Positions 16,368 through 24,921 of a DNA stretch of 43,449 nt are shown here, one piece after another. The stretch's first letter is position 1. Every line of letters starts with the position of its first letter. Position numbers and translations under genes: made by a program. Under the pieces are notes generated by a model that had not been told where the DNA came from, did not search any database, and saw only the letters and a list, made by a program, of their open reading frames with translations. The DNA comes from a virus. Location of the stretch: the IMG/VR virus record IMGVR_UViG_3300046006_004189, positions 1-43,449 of that record; one strand, given 5' to 3'.

Positions 16368-16396
16368 TTGACAAATAATTAAAAGTATGCTATACT
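16368..16396 (+). promoter_or_regulatory. Sigma-70-type promoter, extended -10
   Basis: TTGACA (16368-16373), 17 bp, TATACT (16391-16396) in AAAAGTATGCTATACT. Preceded by about 130 nt of AT-rich non-coding DNA between divergent genes. Drives 16431-17114. Confidence 0.87.
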
Positions 16397-16430
16397 ATGT
16401 CTACAATAAAGAAAAGAGAGGAATAATACA

Positions 16431-17114
16431 ATGTACTTAATTAAAAATGAAAATGATCATTACTTAAAAATATCTAAAAATAATATCATAACAGTGGTTG
16501 AAAATGTTAAAAATGCTACTACTTTTGATAATTTTTTTACTCCACAAAATGTAGTTAAAAATAATTTAAAAAAGAGATTAGCTTTATTTCAATGGGATAT
16601 TATACAAAAACCAATAGAAGAAATACATCCACCTATAAAACACCCTATTGTTACTATGAAATCTGATTGTAAAATAGAGTGTAAAACTGAAAATATAAAT
16701 TCAACAGAGGAAACTTCTTTTAATTTAGATATTCATTGGTTTGACAAAGTTAGGGATTTAAAGAATTTTCAAGAAGAAACACAAATTAAATTAGAAGAAA
16801 TGATTCAAAAACATTCTAATATAGACTTAGAACTAAGTGATATATATCATTTTGTAAAAGACAATAATCCCCCAGCACATGTGAGAACAAAAGTTTATTC
16901 AATACAACAAGAAAAATTAAAACAAAGAGAATTAATAAAACATGAAATAAGTTTGATACAAACAACATTATCTGTTTTTAATGCTAATATGAAAAATGGA
17001 ACTGTTTTTACAAATCTTAAACAAATAGAGTTACAACCTTATAAAAAAAGAACAGAGGTATATGACCAGTTGTCTGATTTACTTACTCCACAAACAAGAA
17101 AAAAAAAATGTTAA
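16431..17114 (+). CDS. Hypothetical protein
   Basis: 227 aa, with its own promoter and RBS (GAGAGGA). An N-terminal 60 residues looks like a small folded domain (YLIKNENDHYLKISKNNI), then a Pro/His linker (IHPPIKHP) and a helical C-terminal half (residues about 110-200). Basic tail QTRKKKC. No signal peptide and no family recognised. Transcribed alone between two promoters, so it is probably expressed independently. Confidence 0.75.
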   Translation: MYLIKNENDHYLKISKNNIITVVENVKNATTFDNFFTPQNVVKNNLKKRLALFQWDIIQKPIEEIHPPIKHPIVTMKSDCKIECKTENINSTEETSFNLDIHWFDKVRDLKNFQEETQIKLEEMIQKHSNIDLELSDIYHFVKDNNPPAHVRTKVYSIQQEKLKQRELIKHEISLIQTTLSVFNANMKNGTVFTNLKQIELQPYKKRTEVYDQLSDLLTPQTRKKKC

Positions 17115-17157
17115 AACTAAATAATATAAAAAAATAAAAAAATATTACTTGAAATGC

Positions 17158-17186
17158 TTGACATTTTAGCAAAAGTATGTTATAAT
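17158..17186 (+). promoter_or_regulatory. Sigma-70-type promoter, extended -10
   Basis: TTGACA (17158-17163), 17 bp, TATAAT (17181-17186) after GTATGT. Drives the wall-hydrolase unit. Confidence 0.87.
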
Positions 17187-17272
17187 AGTGTAGAAGTTAT
17201 ATTTATTGAAAAATAACAGATATAATTTCATAGTAAAGTAAAAATAATTTGCAAAATAATGGGAGGAAAATT

Positions 17273-17983
17273 TTGAGAAATAAAACTAATGTAATTAAAA
17301 ATATTTTACTTATAGTAATGTTTGCATTTATCATATTTGCAGCATATCAATTAAATACTTATGAGATAAAATATTCTCAGTTACAAAAAACACAAAAAGA
17401 AATGGTTCAAAAGATAGAAGAGAGAGAAAGAAGAGTTACAGATCTATCTAATGCATATGAAGAAGTTAGAGTTCAACTAGGTGAAAAAAACAATTTAATA
17501 GATTCATTACAGAAAAGAACATTTCAAAAAACAAATTCATATCAAAAATCAAATATCAGTAGTAGAAGTGGATTTGTTAGGTCTGGCATAATTTTAGAAA
17601 ATAATATTAAACCAACTCATTTAGTTAATGAAATAAAGGTAACTAATGAAGAATTTAATTTATTATGTAAAGTAATATATGCTGAGGCTACTGAGACCAC
17701 AGAGAATAAAGAGTTAGATAATCTTTTAGTTGGGAATGTAATTCTTAACAGAATATTAGATGAAAGATTAGGAAATAGTATAAAGTCTGTTATATATAGA
17801 AAAGGACAGTATGCTTGTCTAACTAGTTCAAAGTTCAAACAAGAACCTAGTGAATTAGCAATAAATAGTGCAAAAAGACTTTTAGCAGGAGAAAGATTTT
17901 GTCCTACAAATGTAATTTGGCAATCACAATCAATACAAGGAAAGATCTTTAAGAAAGTTGGGAAACATTATTATTGTTATTAA
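17273..17983 (+). CDS. Membrane-anchored SleB-type cell-wall hydrolase, TTG start
   Basis: 236 aa from TTG 17273, chosen because GGGAGGA (17261-17267) lies 5 nt upstream; no ATG in frame has an RBS. Order: short basic N-terminus, one membrane span (about residues 9-25), coiled coil (about 30-85), linker, then a Hydrolase_2/SleB domain (about 127-236) with LLCKVIYAEA (candidate catalytic E138), LLVGNVILNR and FCPTNVIWQ. It would cleave peptidoglycan outside the membrane. Possible host-lysis or wall-remodelling enzyme. Low-efficiency TTG may limit its dose. Confidence 0.85.
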   Translation: MRNKTNVIKNILLIVMFAFIIFAAYQLNTYEIKYSQLQKTQKEMVQKIEERERRVTDLSNAYEEVRVQLGEKNNLIDSLQKRTFQKTNSYQKSNISSRSGFVRSGIILENNIKPTHLVNEIKVTNEEFNLLCKVIYAEATETTENKELDNLLVGNVILNRILDERLGNSIKSVIYRKGQYACLTSSKFKQEPSELAINSAKRLLAGERFCPTNVIWQSQSIQGKIFKKVGKHYYCY

Positions 17984-18060
17984 AATGTACTTAATAAAAT
18001 TTAATAAATAATAATAAAATAACAGTTCTTAACTTAAGGCAAATTATTTTTTACTTTACT

Positions 18061-18110
18061 AACATATAATAACATATACTAACATATAATAATATATAAT
18101 AACATATAAT
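18061..18110 (+). repeat. Tandem 10-bp repeat, five copies
   Basis: Five head-to-tail copies of AACATATAAT; copy 2 is AACATATACT and copy 4 AATATATAAT. It lies in a 158-nt gap without ORFs, just upstream of the GIY-YIG/vWA gene. Each unit contains a TATAAT-like hexamer. The 10-bp period is close to one helical turn, so protein binding on one face, or replication slippage, are both possible. Confidence 0.85.
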
Positions 18111-18141
18111 AGATAACAATTAAAAATGGAGGAATTTAAGT

Positions 18142-20601
18142 ATGCAGTATATTTACAAGTTTTATAATAAAAATGATGAATGTTTGTATGTGGGTAAAAC
18201 AAACAGATTGTCAAGTAGATTTTCACAGCACAAAAGAGATAAGCTTTGGTTTAAAGAAATTGAATATATTATGACAGCACAATGCTTAAAAGAGTTTATG
18301 ATAGATATGTATGAGTTATATTATATCAATACTTTAAGTCCAAAACATAATAGGAAAGATATAAACATTAAACATGTAGACTTTTATCATGAAGAATTAA
18401 TATTTAAAAAATATAAAAATTTTAAGAAAGAGGACAATCAAATGAAAACAATTATTGGAAAGGCACAATTGCCATTTTCAGAAACACAAGCAAAGAATGT
18501 AACAATAGTAGAACTTAAAACAGAAGAAAAAATTAAAGATGGAGTTAGCCATCATATCCTATTAGCAGACTGTTCAGGAAGTATGAGCAGTAATCTTTCT
18601 AAATTAAAAACTCAAATTAAGAGTGTTATGGAAACTTTATTGCAAATTCCAAATTCTTATGTATCTGTTATCACATATTCAGGACATAAGGAAAGTAAAA
18701 GAATATTAAGTGCAATTAAATGTGATGATATGACTTATAAAATGAATGATGTATATTCTATTCTTGACAAAGAAATTTACATCAAAGGGGTTACAGTAAT
18801 GTCAGAACCATTAGAAATGTCAATTGATATTTGTAAATCATTAGTTGGAATATGTGATAAAAATCATATTGCTTTATTTACAGATGGATGCCTTGTCCCT
18901 TGGGATTGGTCTACTTCAGAAGAAGAAAAGAAATGTTTTGCTGTTGCTGAAATTTGCAAGAAAGAAAATATTTTCTTAAATGCAATTGGATTTGGTCAGT
19001 ATTATGATAGAAGATTCCTGACTAAATTAATTGAAGTAGCTGGGAATGGTGATGTATTGCATATTGATAATATTAATAGCTATTATGATGTTATTATAAA
19101 TACTATTAGAAAAATTGATGATATTGAATTAATTGCTACAAAAGTTGTTGTTTCTAGTATGTGTTTAGATTTGAAAACAGGTAATATAGGAACAGAATTA
19201 ACTTTATATGGTGTAGAAAATTTTATTGCAATTATAGACAATGGATCTAGTGAAGTTTATATTAATGATGAATTATTAGATTTACAAACTTCTAAAACAA
19301 TTCCACAAGATTATATTAATGATTATTATTATGCAATATCTAAATATCATTTATCAGAAGAGGATATTGATAGTTATGAATATATAATTAAAAATCTTGG
19401 AGATGTAAACTTATATAGTAAAACATCTAATTGTTATTCTTTTATTGAAAAAGGAAATGCTTTAAACTTAGTTAATTCAATGTTACAAGATAAGTCTTTA
19501 AGATTTGAAAAAGGGTATCAAGTATTTAAATTAGATGATATAAATGAACCTTTATGTGCATTAGAAATATTATCTAAGATTATATTAGATGAAAACAGTC
19601 AAATCTATTGGGACTTAAATACTCCTTATAATAGAATTACTCAAAAAACAAATACAGTTGAAGATAATATTGCTTTTAAAAGACAAGAGAGTGGATTAAT
19701 TCCAGTATATGATTTAAGTATTGGTAGTGAGAAACTTAATATTGGAATTAAGGTTGGAATTCCTGGTGTTGTTTCTGATTCTATTAGTAGACTATCAGCA
19801 GATGCTAAGATTTTTAGAGATTATAATGTAATTAATGGTGGTAATATAAATGTTCCTTATTTAAATGCAAAATTATCTCCTGCTTTAGTTCAAGAATTGT
19901 CTGAAATGGGCATAATTGAAAAGAATGTTCAATTTAGTTTTGTTGGTGGTATTGAAATTTACAAGATTAATTTAGTTGGTATAAAGTCAGCAAACAAAAG
20001 ATTGTTGAAATCAATGAAATTGTCTGAAATCAAAACCACATTAAAAAGAATTGCTGAATTAAAATGTGAACAATGGGCAGTTAATAAAAGAATCAAAGAA
20101 ATTGTTGGAGATAATGATAAACTTGATTTTGCAACAAATTTATCTTTTGAAGAAATTGAAATTAGAAAAGCATTAAGAATAGATGAAAAAGGTATATATC
20201 AACCATTAGCAGTTGAAAAAGATACTGAATCTAAATTTGATGTATATCCTGCAATTTTCTTAACTTGGGACATTAAGTATTCAGAGAAAAAAGGAAAAGA
20301 TGCTTGTTGGGCAATAGTTGAAACTGAAACTGATTTAATTGGTTTAAAATCAAGATTAGAAGCTGTTAGAAAAGAAAAGAGAGAACTTGATACAAAAGTA
20401 AATACTGTTAGAATAGCATCTGGTGTAATTAATAAATCTGCAATGTTATTTGATACAGAGTTAGAGAAAGAAAAAACTGTAACAGATAAAATTCTTGGAA
20501 TTAATACTGTTGTAAATGGTAGAATTAAAGAGTTTAAAAAGGTTGTAGATGAAGACATTATCACTCAACAAAAATGGTTACAGATGATAAAATGTAATTA
20601 A
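18142..20601 (+). CDS. GIY-YIG nuclease domain fused to a large vWA protein
   Basis: 819 aa. Residues 1-75: a GIY-YIG domain (YIYKF, ECLYVGKT, RLSSRFSQHKR, catalytic Glu in MYELYYIN, terminal SPKHN). From about residue 101: a vWA domain with MIDAS LADCSGSMSS (D143, S145, S147), GVTVMSEPLEMS, and FTDGCLVPWD, then about 480 residues of unrecognised sequence with a charged helical C-terminus. M101 (18442) has its own RBS (AGAAAGAGGA, 8 nt), so a separate 719-aa vWA protein may also be made. Likely a homing nuclease gene fused to a vWA gene. Cytoplasmic; partner unknown. Confidence 0.8.
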   Translation: MQYIYKFYNKNDECLYVGKTNRLSSRFSQHKRDKLWFKEIEYIMTAQCLKEFMIDMYELYYINTLSPKHNRKDINIKHVDFYHEELIFKKYKNFKKEDNQMKTIIGKAQLPFSETQAKNVTIVELKTEEKIKDGVSHHILLADCSGSMSSNLSKLKTQIKSVMETLLQIPNSYVSVITYSGHKESKRILSAIKCDDMTYKMNDVYSILDKEIYIKGVTVMSEPLEMSIDICKSLVGICDKNHIALFTDGCLVPWDWSTSEEEKKCFAVAEICKKENIFLNAIGFGQYYDRRFLTKLIEVAGNGDVLHIDNINSYYDVIINTIRKIDDIELIATKVVVSSMCLDLKTGNIGTELTLYGVENFIAIIDNGSSEVYINDELLDLQTSKTIPQDYINDYYYAISKYHLSEEDIDSYEYIIKNLGDVNLYSKTSNCYSFIEKGNALNLVNSMLQDKSLRFEKGYQVFKLDDINEPLCALEILSKIILDENSQIYWDLNTPYNRITQKTNTVEDNIAFKRQESGLIPVYDLSIGSEKLNIGIKVGIPGVVSDSISRLSADAKIFRDYNVINGGNINVPYLNAKLSPALVQELSEMGIIEKNVQFSFVGGIEIYKINLVGIKSANKRLLKSMKLSEIKTTLKRIAELKCEQWAVNKRIKEIVGDNDKLDFATNLSFEEIEIRKALRIDEKGIYQPLAVEKDTESKFDVYPAIFLTWDIKYSEKKGKDACWAIVETETDLIGLKSRLEAVRKEKRELDTKVNTVRIASGVINKSAMLFDTELEKEKTVTDKILGINTVVNGRIKEFKKVVDEDIITQQKWLQMIKCN

Positions 20602-20615
20602 AATTAATTAGGATA

Positions 20616-20660
20616 AAATCCCCTTGGTAGAAATAGAAATTATTCATATTAAGGGGATTT
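20616..20660 (+). promoter_or_regulatory. 10-bp hairpin before rnhA
   Basis: AAATCCCCTT (20616-20625) pairs perfectly with AAGGGGATTT (20651-20660) around a 25-nt loop. The 3' flank is A-rich, not T-rich, so it is not a classical terminator for the plus strand. Likely an mRNA processing or stability element. Confidence 0.5.
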
Positions 20661-20682
20661 AAATAAGAGGAGAAATAATAAA

Positions 20683-21138
20683 ATGCAAAATAAAATTAAA
20701 TTATACTGTGATGGTGGTTGTAGAGGAAATCAATTTGATGAAAATATTGGTGGTTGGGGTGTATATGCATTAGAAGAAAATTGGGATATTGGATTCTATG
20801 GAAATGCAAAGAATACAACAAATAATATTATGGAATTAACCTCTTGTATACAGGGATTAAAATTTGTTGCAGATAAGAAAAATTCACCTATTGAAGTGAT
20901 TATGGATAGTCAATATGTAGTTAAAGGTATGAATGAATGGATACAAGGGTGGATTAAAAAGGGGTGGAAAAACTCAAAAAAAGAACTTGTTGCTAATAAA
21001 GAACTATGGATTGAGTTAAACAACTTAAGAAATCAATTTACAAATCTTACTTTTATTCAATGTAAAGGTCACTCTGATAATGTTGGAAATAATAAAGCAG
21101 ATTTATTAGCTAATGAAGCTATGGATGAATTAGAATAA
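20683..21138 (+). CDS. rnhA: Ribonuclease H1
   Basis: 151 aa. KLYCDGGCRGN (D10), TTNNIMELTS (E51), VIMDSQYVVKG (D75) and CKGHSDNVGNNKADLLAN (H130, D140) are the complete type 1 active site and handle region. It removes RNA from RNA-DNA hybrids such as Okazaki primers. Fits with LigA downstream in the same unit as a lagging-strand maturation pair. Confidence 0.95.
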   Translation: MQNKIKLYCDGGCRGNQFDENIGGWGVYALEENWDIGFYGNAKNTTNNIMELTSCIQGLKFVADKKNSPIEVIMDSQYVVKGMNEWIQGWIKKGWKNSKKELVANKELWIELNNLRNQFTNLTFIQCKGHSDNVGNNKADLLANEAMDELE

Positions 21139-21145
21139 TAGGGTA

Positions 21146-21163
21146 ATAAAACTGATGTTTTAT
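21146..21163 (+). promoter_or_regulatory. Intercistronic hairpin
   Basis: ATAAAAC (21146-21152) pairs with GTTTTAT (21157-21163) around TGAT, followed by CTGGTGG. Same class as the hairpins at 2468, 11266 and 37384. Confidence 0.5.
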
Positions 21164-21189
21164 CTGGTGGTGAAATTTAGGAGATTATT

Positions 21190-21591
21190 ATGGAAGAGAA
21201 ATATTTAAAAACAATTAATCAACTTAAAATGGAAAACTTAAAATTAAAACAGGAAATTTATGACTTAAAAATTATTGAATTTGAAAAAGAGTCTGAAAAA
21301 ATAATCAAAGAACTTAAAAATTTTGTACTTTTCCCAAATAAAGAAGAAAAAGAAAGATGGAATGAGGATTCTTTTGTTGCAGAAACCATTGGTGAAAAAT
21401 TAGATTTTGTTAATAGTTTTTTTGAATTAGTAAAACAAAATGAAAATAATTTAGAACTAATTTCTTTTGTTCTTGAAAGTTGTAAAAATCATTTGGATGA
21501 AAACCCTAAAAATAATTTGGATGGAGTTCCAGAATTTATAGATGTTTTTTTAAAAAAGAATTATAAAAATAATAAGAAAGAGGAAATATAA
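21190..21591 (+). CDS. Hypothetical coiled-coil protein
   Basis: 133 aa. Residues 1-45 form a strongly charged heptad-like helix (KTINQLKMENLKLKQEIYDL), followed by a mixed domain (FVAETIGEKLDFVNSFFEL). RBS TAGGAGAT. It ends one base before the next gene. Probably an oligomerising adaptor; no family recognised. Confidence 0.75.
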   Translation: MEEKYLKTINQLKMENLKLKQEIYDLKIIEFEKESEKIIKELKNFVLFPNKEEKERWNEDSFVAETIGEKLDFVNSFFELVKQNENNLELISFVLESCKNHLDENPKNNLDGVPEFIDVFLKKNYKNNKKEEI

Positions 21592-21592
21592 A

Positions 21593-22024
21593 ATGATTAC
21601 AAAAGAAAAAGTAATTGAGGAAACAATAGTCCACAAAAAAGATGTTACTCAAGCAATGCAAATATGCAAGGCAATATTAAACCATAGAGCAAAAATTCAT
21701 GACAATGATAAATTAATACCAGAAAATGCACAAGTATTAGCTGAGGCCATTAATACTAAAGATTTTGAGAAGTGGAATGTTATTCATATGGAAACTCAAA
21801 GACATCATATTGATTGTTTTACAAAATTGCCAGATGCAAATCTTTTTGATTTACTGGAAAATGTTGAGGATGGTTGTGTTGCTAATTTAAGAAGAACAGG
21901 AATAAAAGGTACTTATGAAAGTCAAATAGAGTTCTATCAAAGAAAAGGCTTTGATGAAAATATGAGTAAAATTCTAACAAATACATTTATGATAATTCAA
22001 GATTTGATTAATTTAGAGGAGTAA
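21593..22024 (+). CDS. HD-like/DUF5662-related protein
   Basis: 143 aa. ILNHRAKIHDNDKLIPENA and WNVIHMETQRHHIDCF resemble the DUF5662 pattern (R..HD.SKL, later N-HH or H..HH), a small helical His/Asp-rich phage family. The protein at 34028 looks like the same broad group. Possible metal binding by H33, D34, D36 and the RHH pair. No activity is known. Confidence 0.6.
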   Translation: MITKEKVIEETIVHKKDVTQAMQICKAILNHRAKIHDNDKLIPENAQVLAEAINTKDFEKWNVIHMETQRHHIDCFTKLPDANLFDLLENVEDGCVANLRRTGIKGTYESQIEFYQRKGFDENMSKILTNTFMIIQDLINLEE

Positions 22025-22025
22025 T

Positions 22026-22472
22026 ATGAACAAACAAATGAAAGTATGTGCCAGTGTTGCTGATGTTTTTGTTGATAAAAATATAATTGGTAAAACATTA
22101 ATCTCTTGCAACTTTGGTTATGATCCTTTAAATGCAATTTTTGATAATATTAGAGTTGATTTAATAAATGGAACACAAGAATGTGAAGATTTAAAAGAAA
22201 AAGAAATTTTATTGTTTATTCCTGTTTTTTGTTATAAAATTTCAGAAAATAATAGATTGGAATTTAATAAGATAAATGGATTTTATAAAATAACTGGTGT
22301 TGTAGATAATATATTTGGACAATCTAATACATCAAAAGATATTACTGTAAAAAATTCTTTAATTAAATATATAAATTTTACTAAAAATACTAACTTAGAT
22401 AAATTTCCAAACAGTCATATAGTGGAAGTAGTAAATAAATTAACAAAACAAAAAGGAGTATGTATAATATGA
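22026..22472 (+). CDS. Hypothetical protein
   Basis: 148 aa, starts 1 nt after the previous stop (RBS GAGGAG inside the preceding gene) and ends inside the LigA start region. Mixed alpha/beta composition and no motif. The tight coupling to ligA suggests co-expression only. Confidence 0.75.
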   Translation: MNKQMKVCASVADVFVDKNIIGKTLISCNFGYDPLNAIFDNIRVDLINGTQECEDLKEKEILLFIPVFCYKISENNRLEFNKINGFYKITGVVDNIFGQSNTSKDITVKNSLIKYINFTKNTNLDKFPNSHIVEVVNKLTKQKGVCII

Positions 22473-24442
22473 ATAAAATTGAAAGAATAAAAGAATTAAC
22501 AAAAGAATTACAACAGCATTGTTTAGCTTATTATAAATATGATAAACCTATAATATCTGACAGAGAATATGATAAACTATATGATGAACTTGAAACATTA
22601 GAGCAAGAAACTGGATTTATTTTAAATAATTCTCCTACTCAAAAGGTTCAAGGTGAGGTATTAGATAAATTAACTAAAGTTGCACATACAACAGAAATGC
22701 TTTCTGCAAAAAAGACAAAAGATATAAATGAGATTATTAGTTTTGCTAATGATAAGGTAGTTGTAAATTCTTTTAAACTTGATGGATTAACTATTGTTGT
22801 AAAATATAAAGATGGTAAATTTTATCAAGCTATTACTAGAGGGTCAGGAACACTTGGAGAAGACATTACTCATAATATGCAATTCTGTATATCACTTCCA
22901 AAACAAATTGAACATAAAGGGTATTTAGAGTTACGTGGAGAAGGTGTTATTAGTTGGTCAAATTTTAATTTAATTAATAATGAATTAACTGTTGATGAAC
23001 AATATGCTCATCCAAGAAATCTTGCATCTGGAAGTGTTAGACAATTAAACTCAAATATATTTAAAGATAGGTTAGTTGATTTTGTTGCCTTTAATATAGT
23101 TGAATGTGATATTAATTTTAAACTTAAACAAGAACAATTATTTTGGTTAATTAATCAAGGATTTAAAGTAGTTGATTATGTTATTGGTGATTCTCAAACT
23201 ATAGAAGATATTTTTAACAGAAAGTTAGTAAGAGAAAACTATGAGTTTCCAACAGATGGTAGAATTGTAGAATATGATGATTTAGATTATTCAAAATCAC
23301 TTGGAGCAACAAGTCATCATTGTAATAATTTAATGGCTTTTAAAGATACAGATGACACTGTAGAGACAAAGTTTTTAGGAATAGATGTAAAGACTAGCAG
23401 AAATGGAATAGTGTCTTTAACTGCTATTTTTGAACCTTGTACACTTGATAACACTGTAATTGAAAGAGCATCTGTTCATAATGTTGATATTTTTGAATCA
23501 TATGAATTTGGTGTAGGAGATATTATTACTATTTATAAGGCTAATTCAATAATTCCCCAAATCAGTGAAAATTTAACAAAAAGTGGAACATATCAATTAC
23601 CAACACATTGTCCATCTTGTGGAGAAGAATTAGTTATAGAGAGACCAAATAAAACAAGAGTTTTATGCTGTAGAAATGAAGAATGCCCATCTAAAATATT
23701 AGGTCAATTTGTTCATTTTGTAGGAAAAAATGGTGCAAACATAGATGGTTTATCTGAAGCAACATTAGAAGTGTTTTTAAAAAAGGGTTGGGTCAAAACT
23801 TTTAAAGATTTATTTTACTTAGATAGATTTAAATCTCAAATTATTAATACAGATGGTTTTGGAGAAAGAAGTTATTCTAAATTAATAGAGTCAATTGAAA
23901 ACTCAAGAAATATAAAGTTAGAAAATTATTTAGTTTCATTAGGTATCCCTAACATAGGAAGAACAGCAAGTAAAACAATAAGTAAATATTTTAATGGAGG
24001 TTATTATAAATTTATTCAAAGTTGTGAAGATGGATTTGATTTTACAACATTAGATGATTTTGGAACAACAATGAATGATAGTATTAAAAATTGGTATAAA
24101 CAAAATGGTTTAGATTATAATTTATGGACAGAATTTAAATTTATAATAGAAGAAAAATCTGAAGAACCAATTGATGATAATATTTTCAAAGGAAAAACAT
24201 TTTGTGTTACTGGAAGTTTTTCAATTGGAAGTAGAGATTATATAAAAGAACTTGTTGAAAAAATGGGTGGAAAATTTGTATCTTCTGTTTCAAAGAAAAC
24301 TGATATGTTGTTAATGGGTCAGAAAGCAGGGAGTAAACATCAAAAAGCTTTAGATTGTGGTGTAAGAATTATTGAAGAGGAAGAGTTTGTTGAAATATTT
24401 GCAACAGAATGGCTAAATCAATTTTTAAATAGACAGAGGTAA
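22469..24442 (+). CDS. ligA: NAD+-dependent DNA ligase
   Basis: About 657 aa from ATG 22469. ATG 22460 is only 1 nt from GGAG, so the later one is preferred. Domain Ia helix (YYKYDKPIISDREYDKLY) binds the NMN moiety. Adenylation motif FKLDG (K103); TRGSGTLGEDIT; OB region; four-Cys zinc finger (CPSCGEEL, then CCRNEECPSK); HhH region (GIPNIGRTASKTI); C-terminal BRCT (GKTFCVTGSFS to about 650). It seals nicks using NAD+ and releases NMN, tying replication to the NAD genes at 32398-42918. Confidence 0.95.
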   Translation: MNKIERIKELTKELQQHCLAYYKYDKPIISDREYDKLYDELETLEQETGFILNNSPTQKVQGEVLDKLTKVAHTTEMLSAKKTKDINEIISFANDKVVVNSFKLDGLTIVVKYKDGKFYQAITRGSGTLGEDITHNMQFCISLPKQIEHKGYLELRGEGVISWSNFNLINNELTVDEQYAHPRNLASGSVRQLNSNIFKDRLVDFVAFNIVECDINFKLKQEQLFWLINQGFKVVDYVIGDSQTIEDIFNRKLVRENYEFPTDGRIVEYDDLDYSKSLGATSHHCNNLMAFKDTDDTVETKFLGIDVKTSRNGIVSLTAIFEPCTLDNTVIERASVHNVDIFESYEFGVGDIITIYKANSIIPQISENLTKSGTYQLPTHCPSCGEELVIERPNKTRVLCCRNEECPSKILGQFVHFVGKNGANIDGLSEATLEVFLKKGWVKTFKDLFYLDRFKSQIINTDGFGERSYSKLIESIENSRNIKLENYLVSLGIPNIGRTASKTISKYFNGGYYKFIQSCEDGFDFTTLDDFGTTMNDSIKNWYKQNGLDYNLWTEFKFIIEEKSEEPIDDNIFKGKTFCVTGSFSIGSRDYIKELVEKMGGKFVSSVSKKTDMLLMGQKAGSKHQKALDCGVRIIEEEEFVEIFATEWLNQFLNRQR

Positions 24443-24446
24443 TATA

Positions 24447-24893
24447 ATGAGTAGTAATTTAACAAACAGTGATAAAGACCATATTTACTCTGATAAGTTT
24501 ATTGAGTTTTATGAGAAATTTTCTGAATTTAATAAATGTAAAGGTTGTGGAAAGTGTTGTGCTAATATATTAATGTTGCATTCAAAAGAAATAGATGCTA
24601 TTAAAAAGTATATTAGTAAAAACAATATTAAACCAATAAATAGGAATAATGTTTTTCAAACAGTTAATGTTTGTCCTTTCTTATCTGAGAACAATAAATG
24701 TTTAATATATCCAGTAAGATCAGAAATGTGTCAAAAGTTTTCTTGTGACAAATCTGAACAAGAAGAATTAAATTACAAAGGAATAAAAGCAATTAATATG
24801 TTATTAACATTTTTTCCTAATGAATATTGTTCTAATCCACCAGATTTAACAGAGATAAATGATAGAATAAAAAAATTAGTTAAAAAAATATAA
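24447..24893 (+). CDS. YkgJ-type cysteine-cluster (zinc/iron-chelating) protein
   Basis: 148 aa. KCKGCGKCCANI is the CxxCxxCC signature, followed by CPFLSENNKCLIYPVRSEMC and FSC. Such domains bind a metal cluster; the role is undefined, possibly redox or metal handling. Starts 4 nt after the ligA stop. A shorter relative is encoded at 26307. Confidence 0.8.
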   Translation: MSSNLTNSDKDHIYSDKFIEFYEKFSEFNKCKGCGKCCANILMLHSKEIDAIKKYISKNNIKPINRNNVFQTVNVCPFLSENNKCLIYPVRSEMCQKFSCDKSEQEELNYKGIKAINMLLTFFPNEYCSNPPDLTEINDRIKKLVKKI

Positions 24894-24921
24894 AAATAAA
24901 AAGAATAATAGGATAAAAATT

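Noticed and set aside
18061-18110. CRISPR array
   Set aside because: The units are 10 bp and contiguous, with no spacers and no cas genes.
20199-20564. Minus-strand ORF of 121 codons
   Set aside because: It is antisense to the vWA fusion gene, without RBS or promoter.
20616-20660. Rho-independent terminator before rnhA
   Set aside because: A strong stem but no T-run on the plus strand; kept as a hairpin only.
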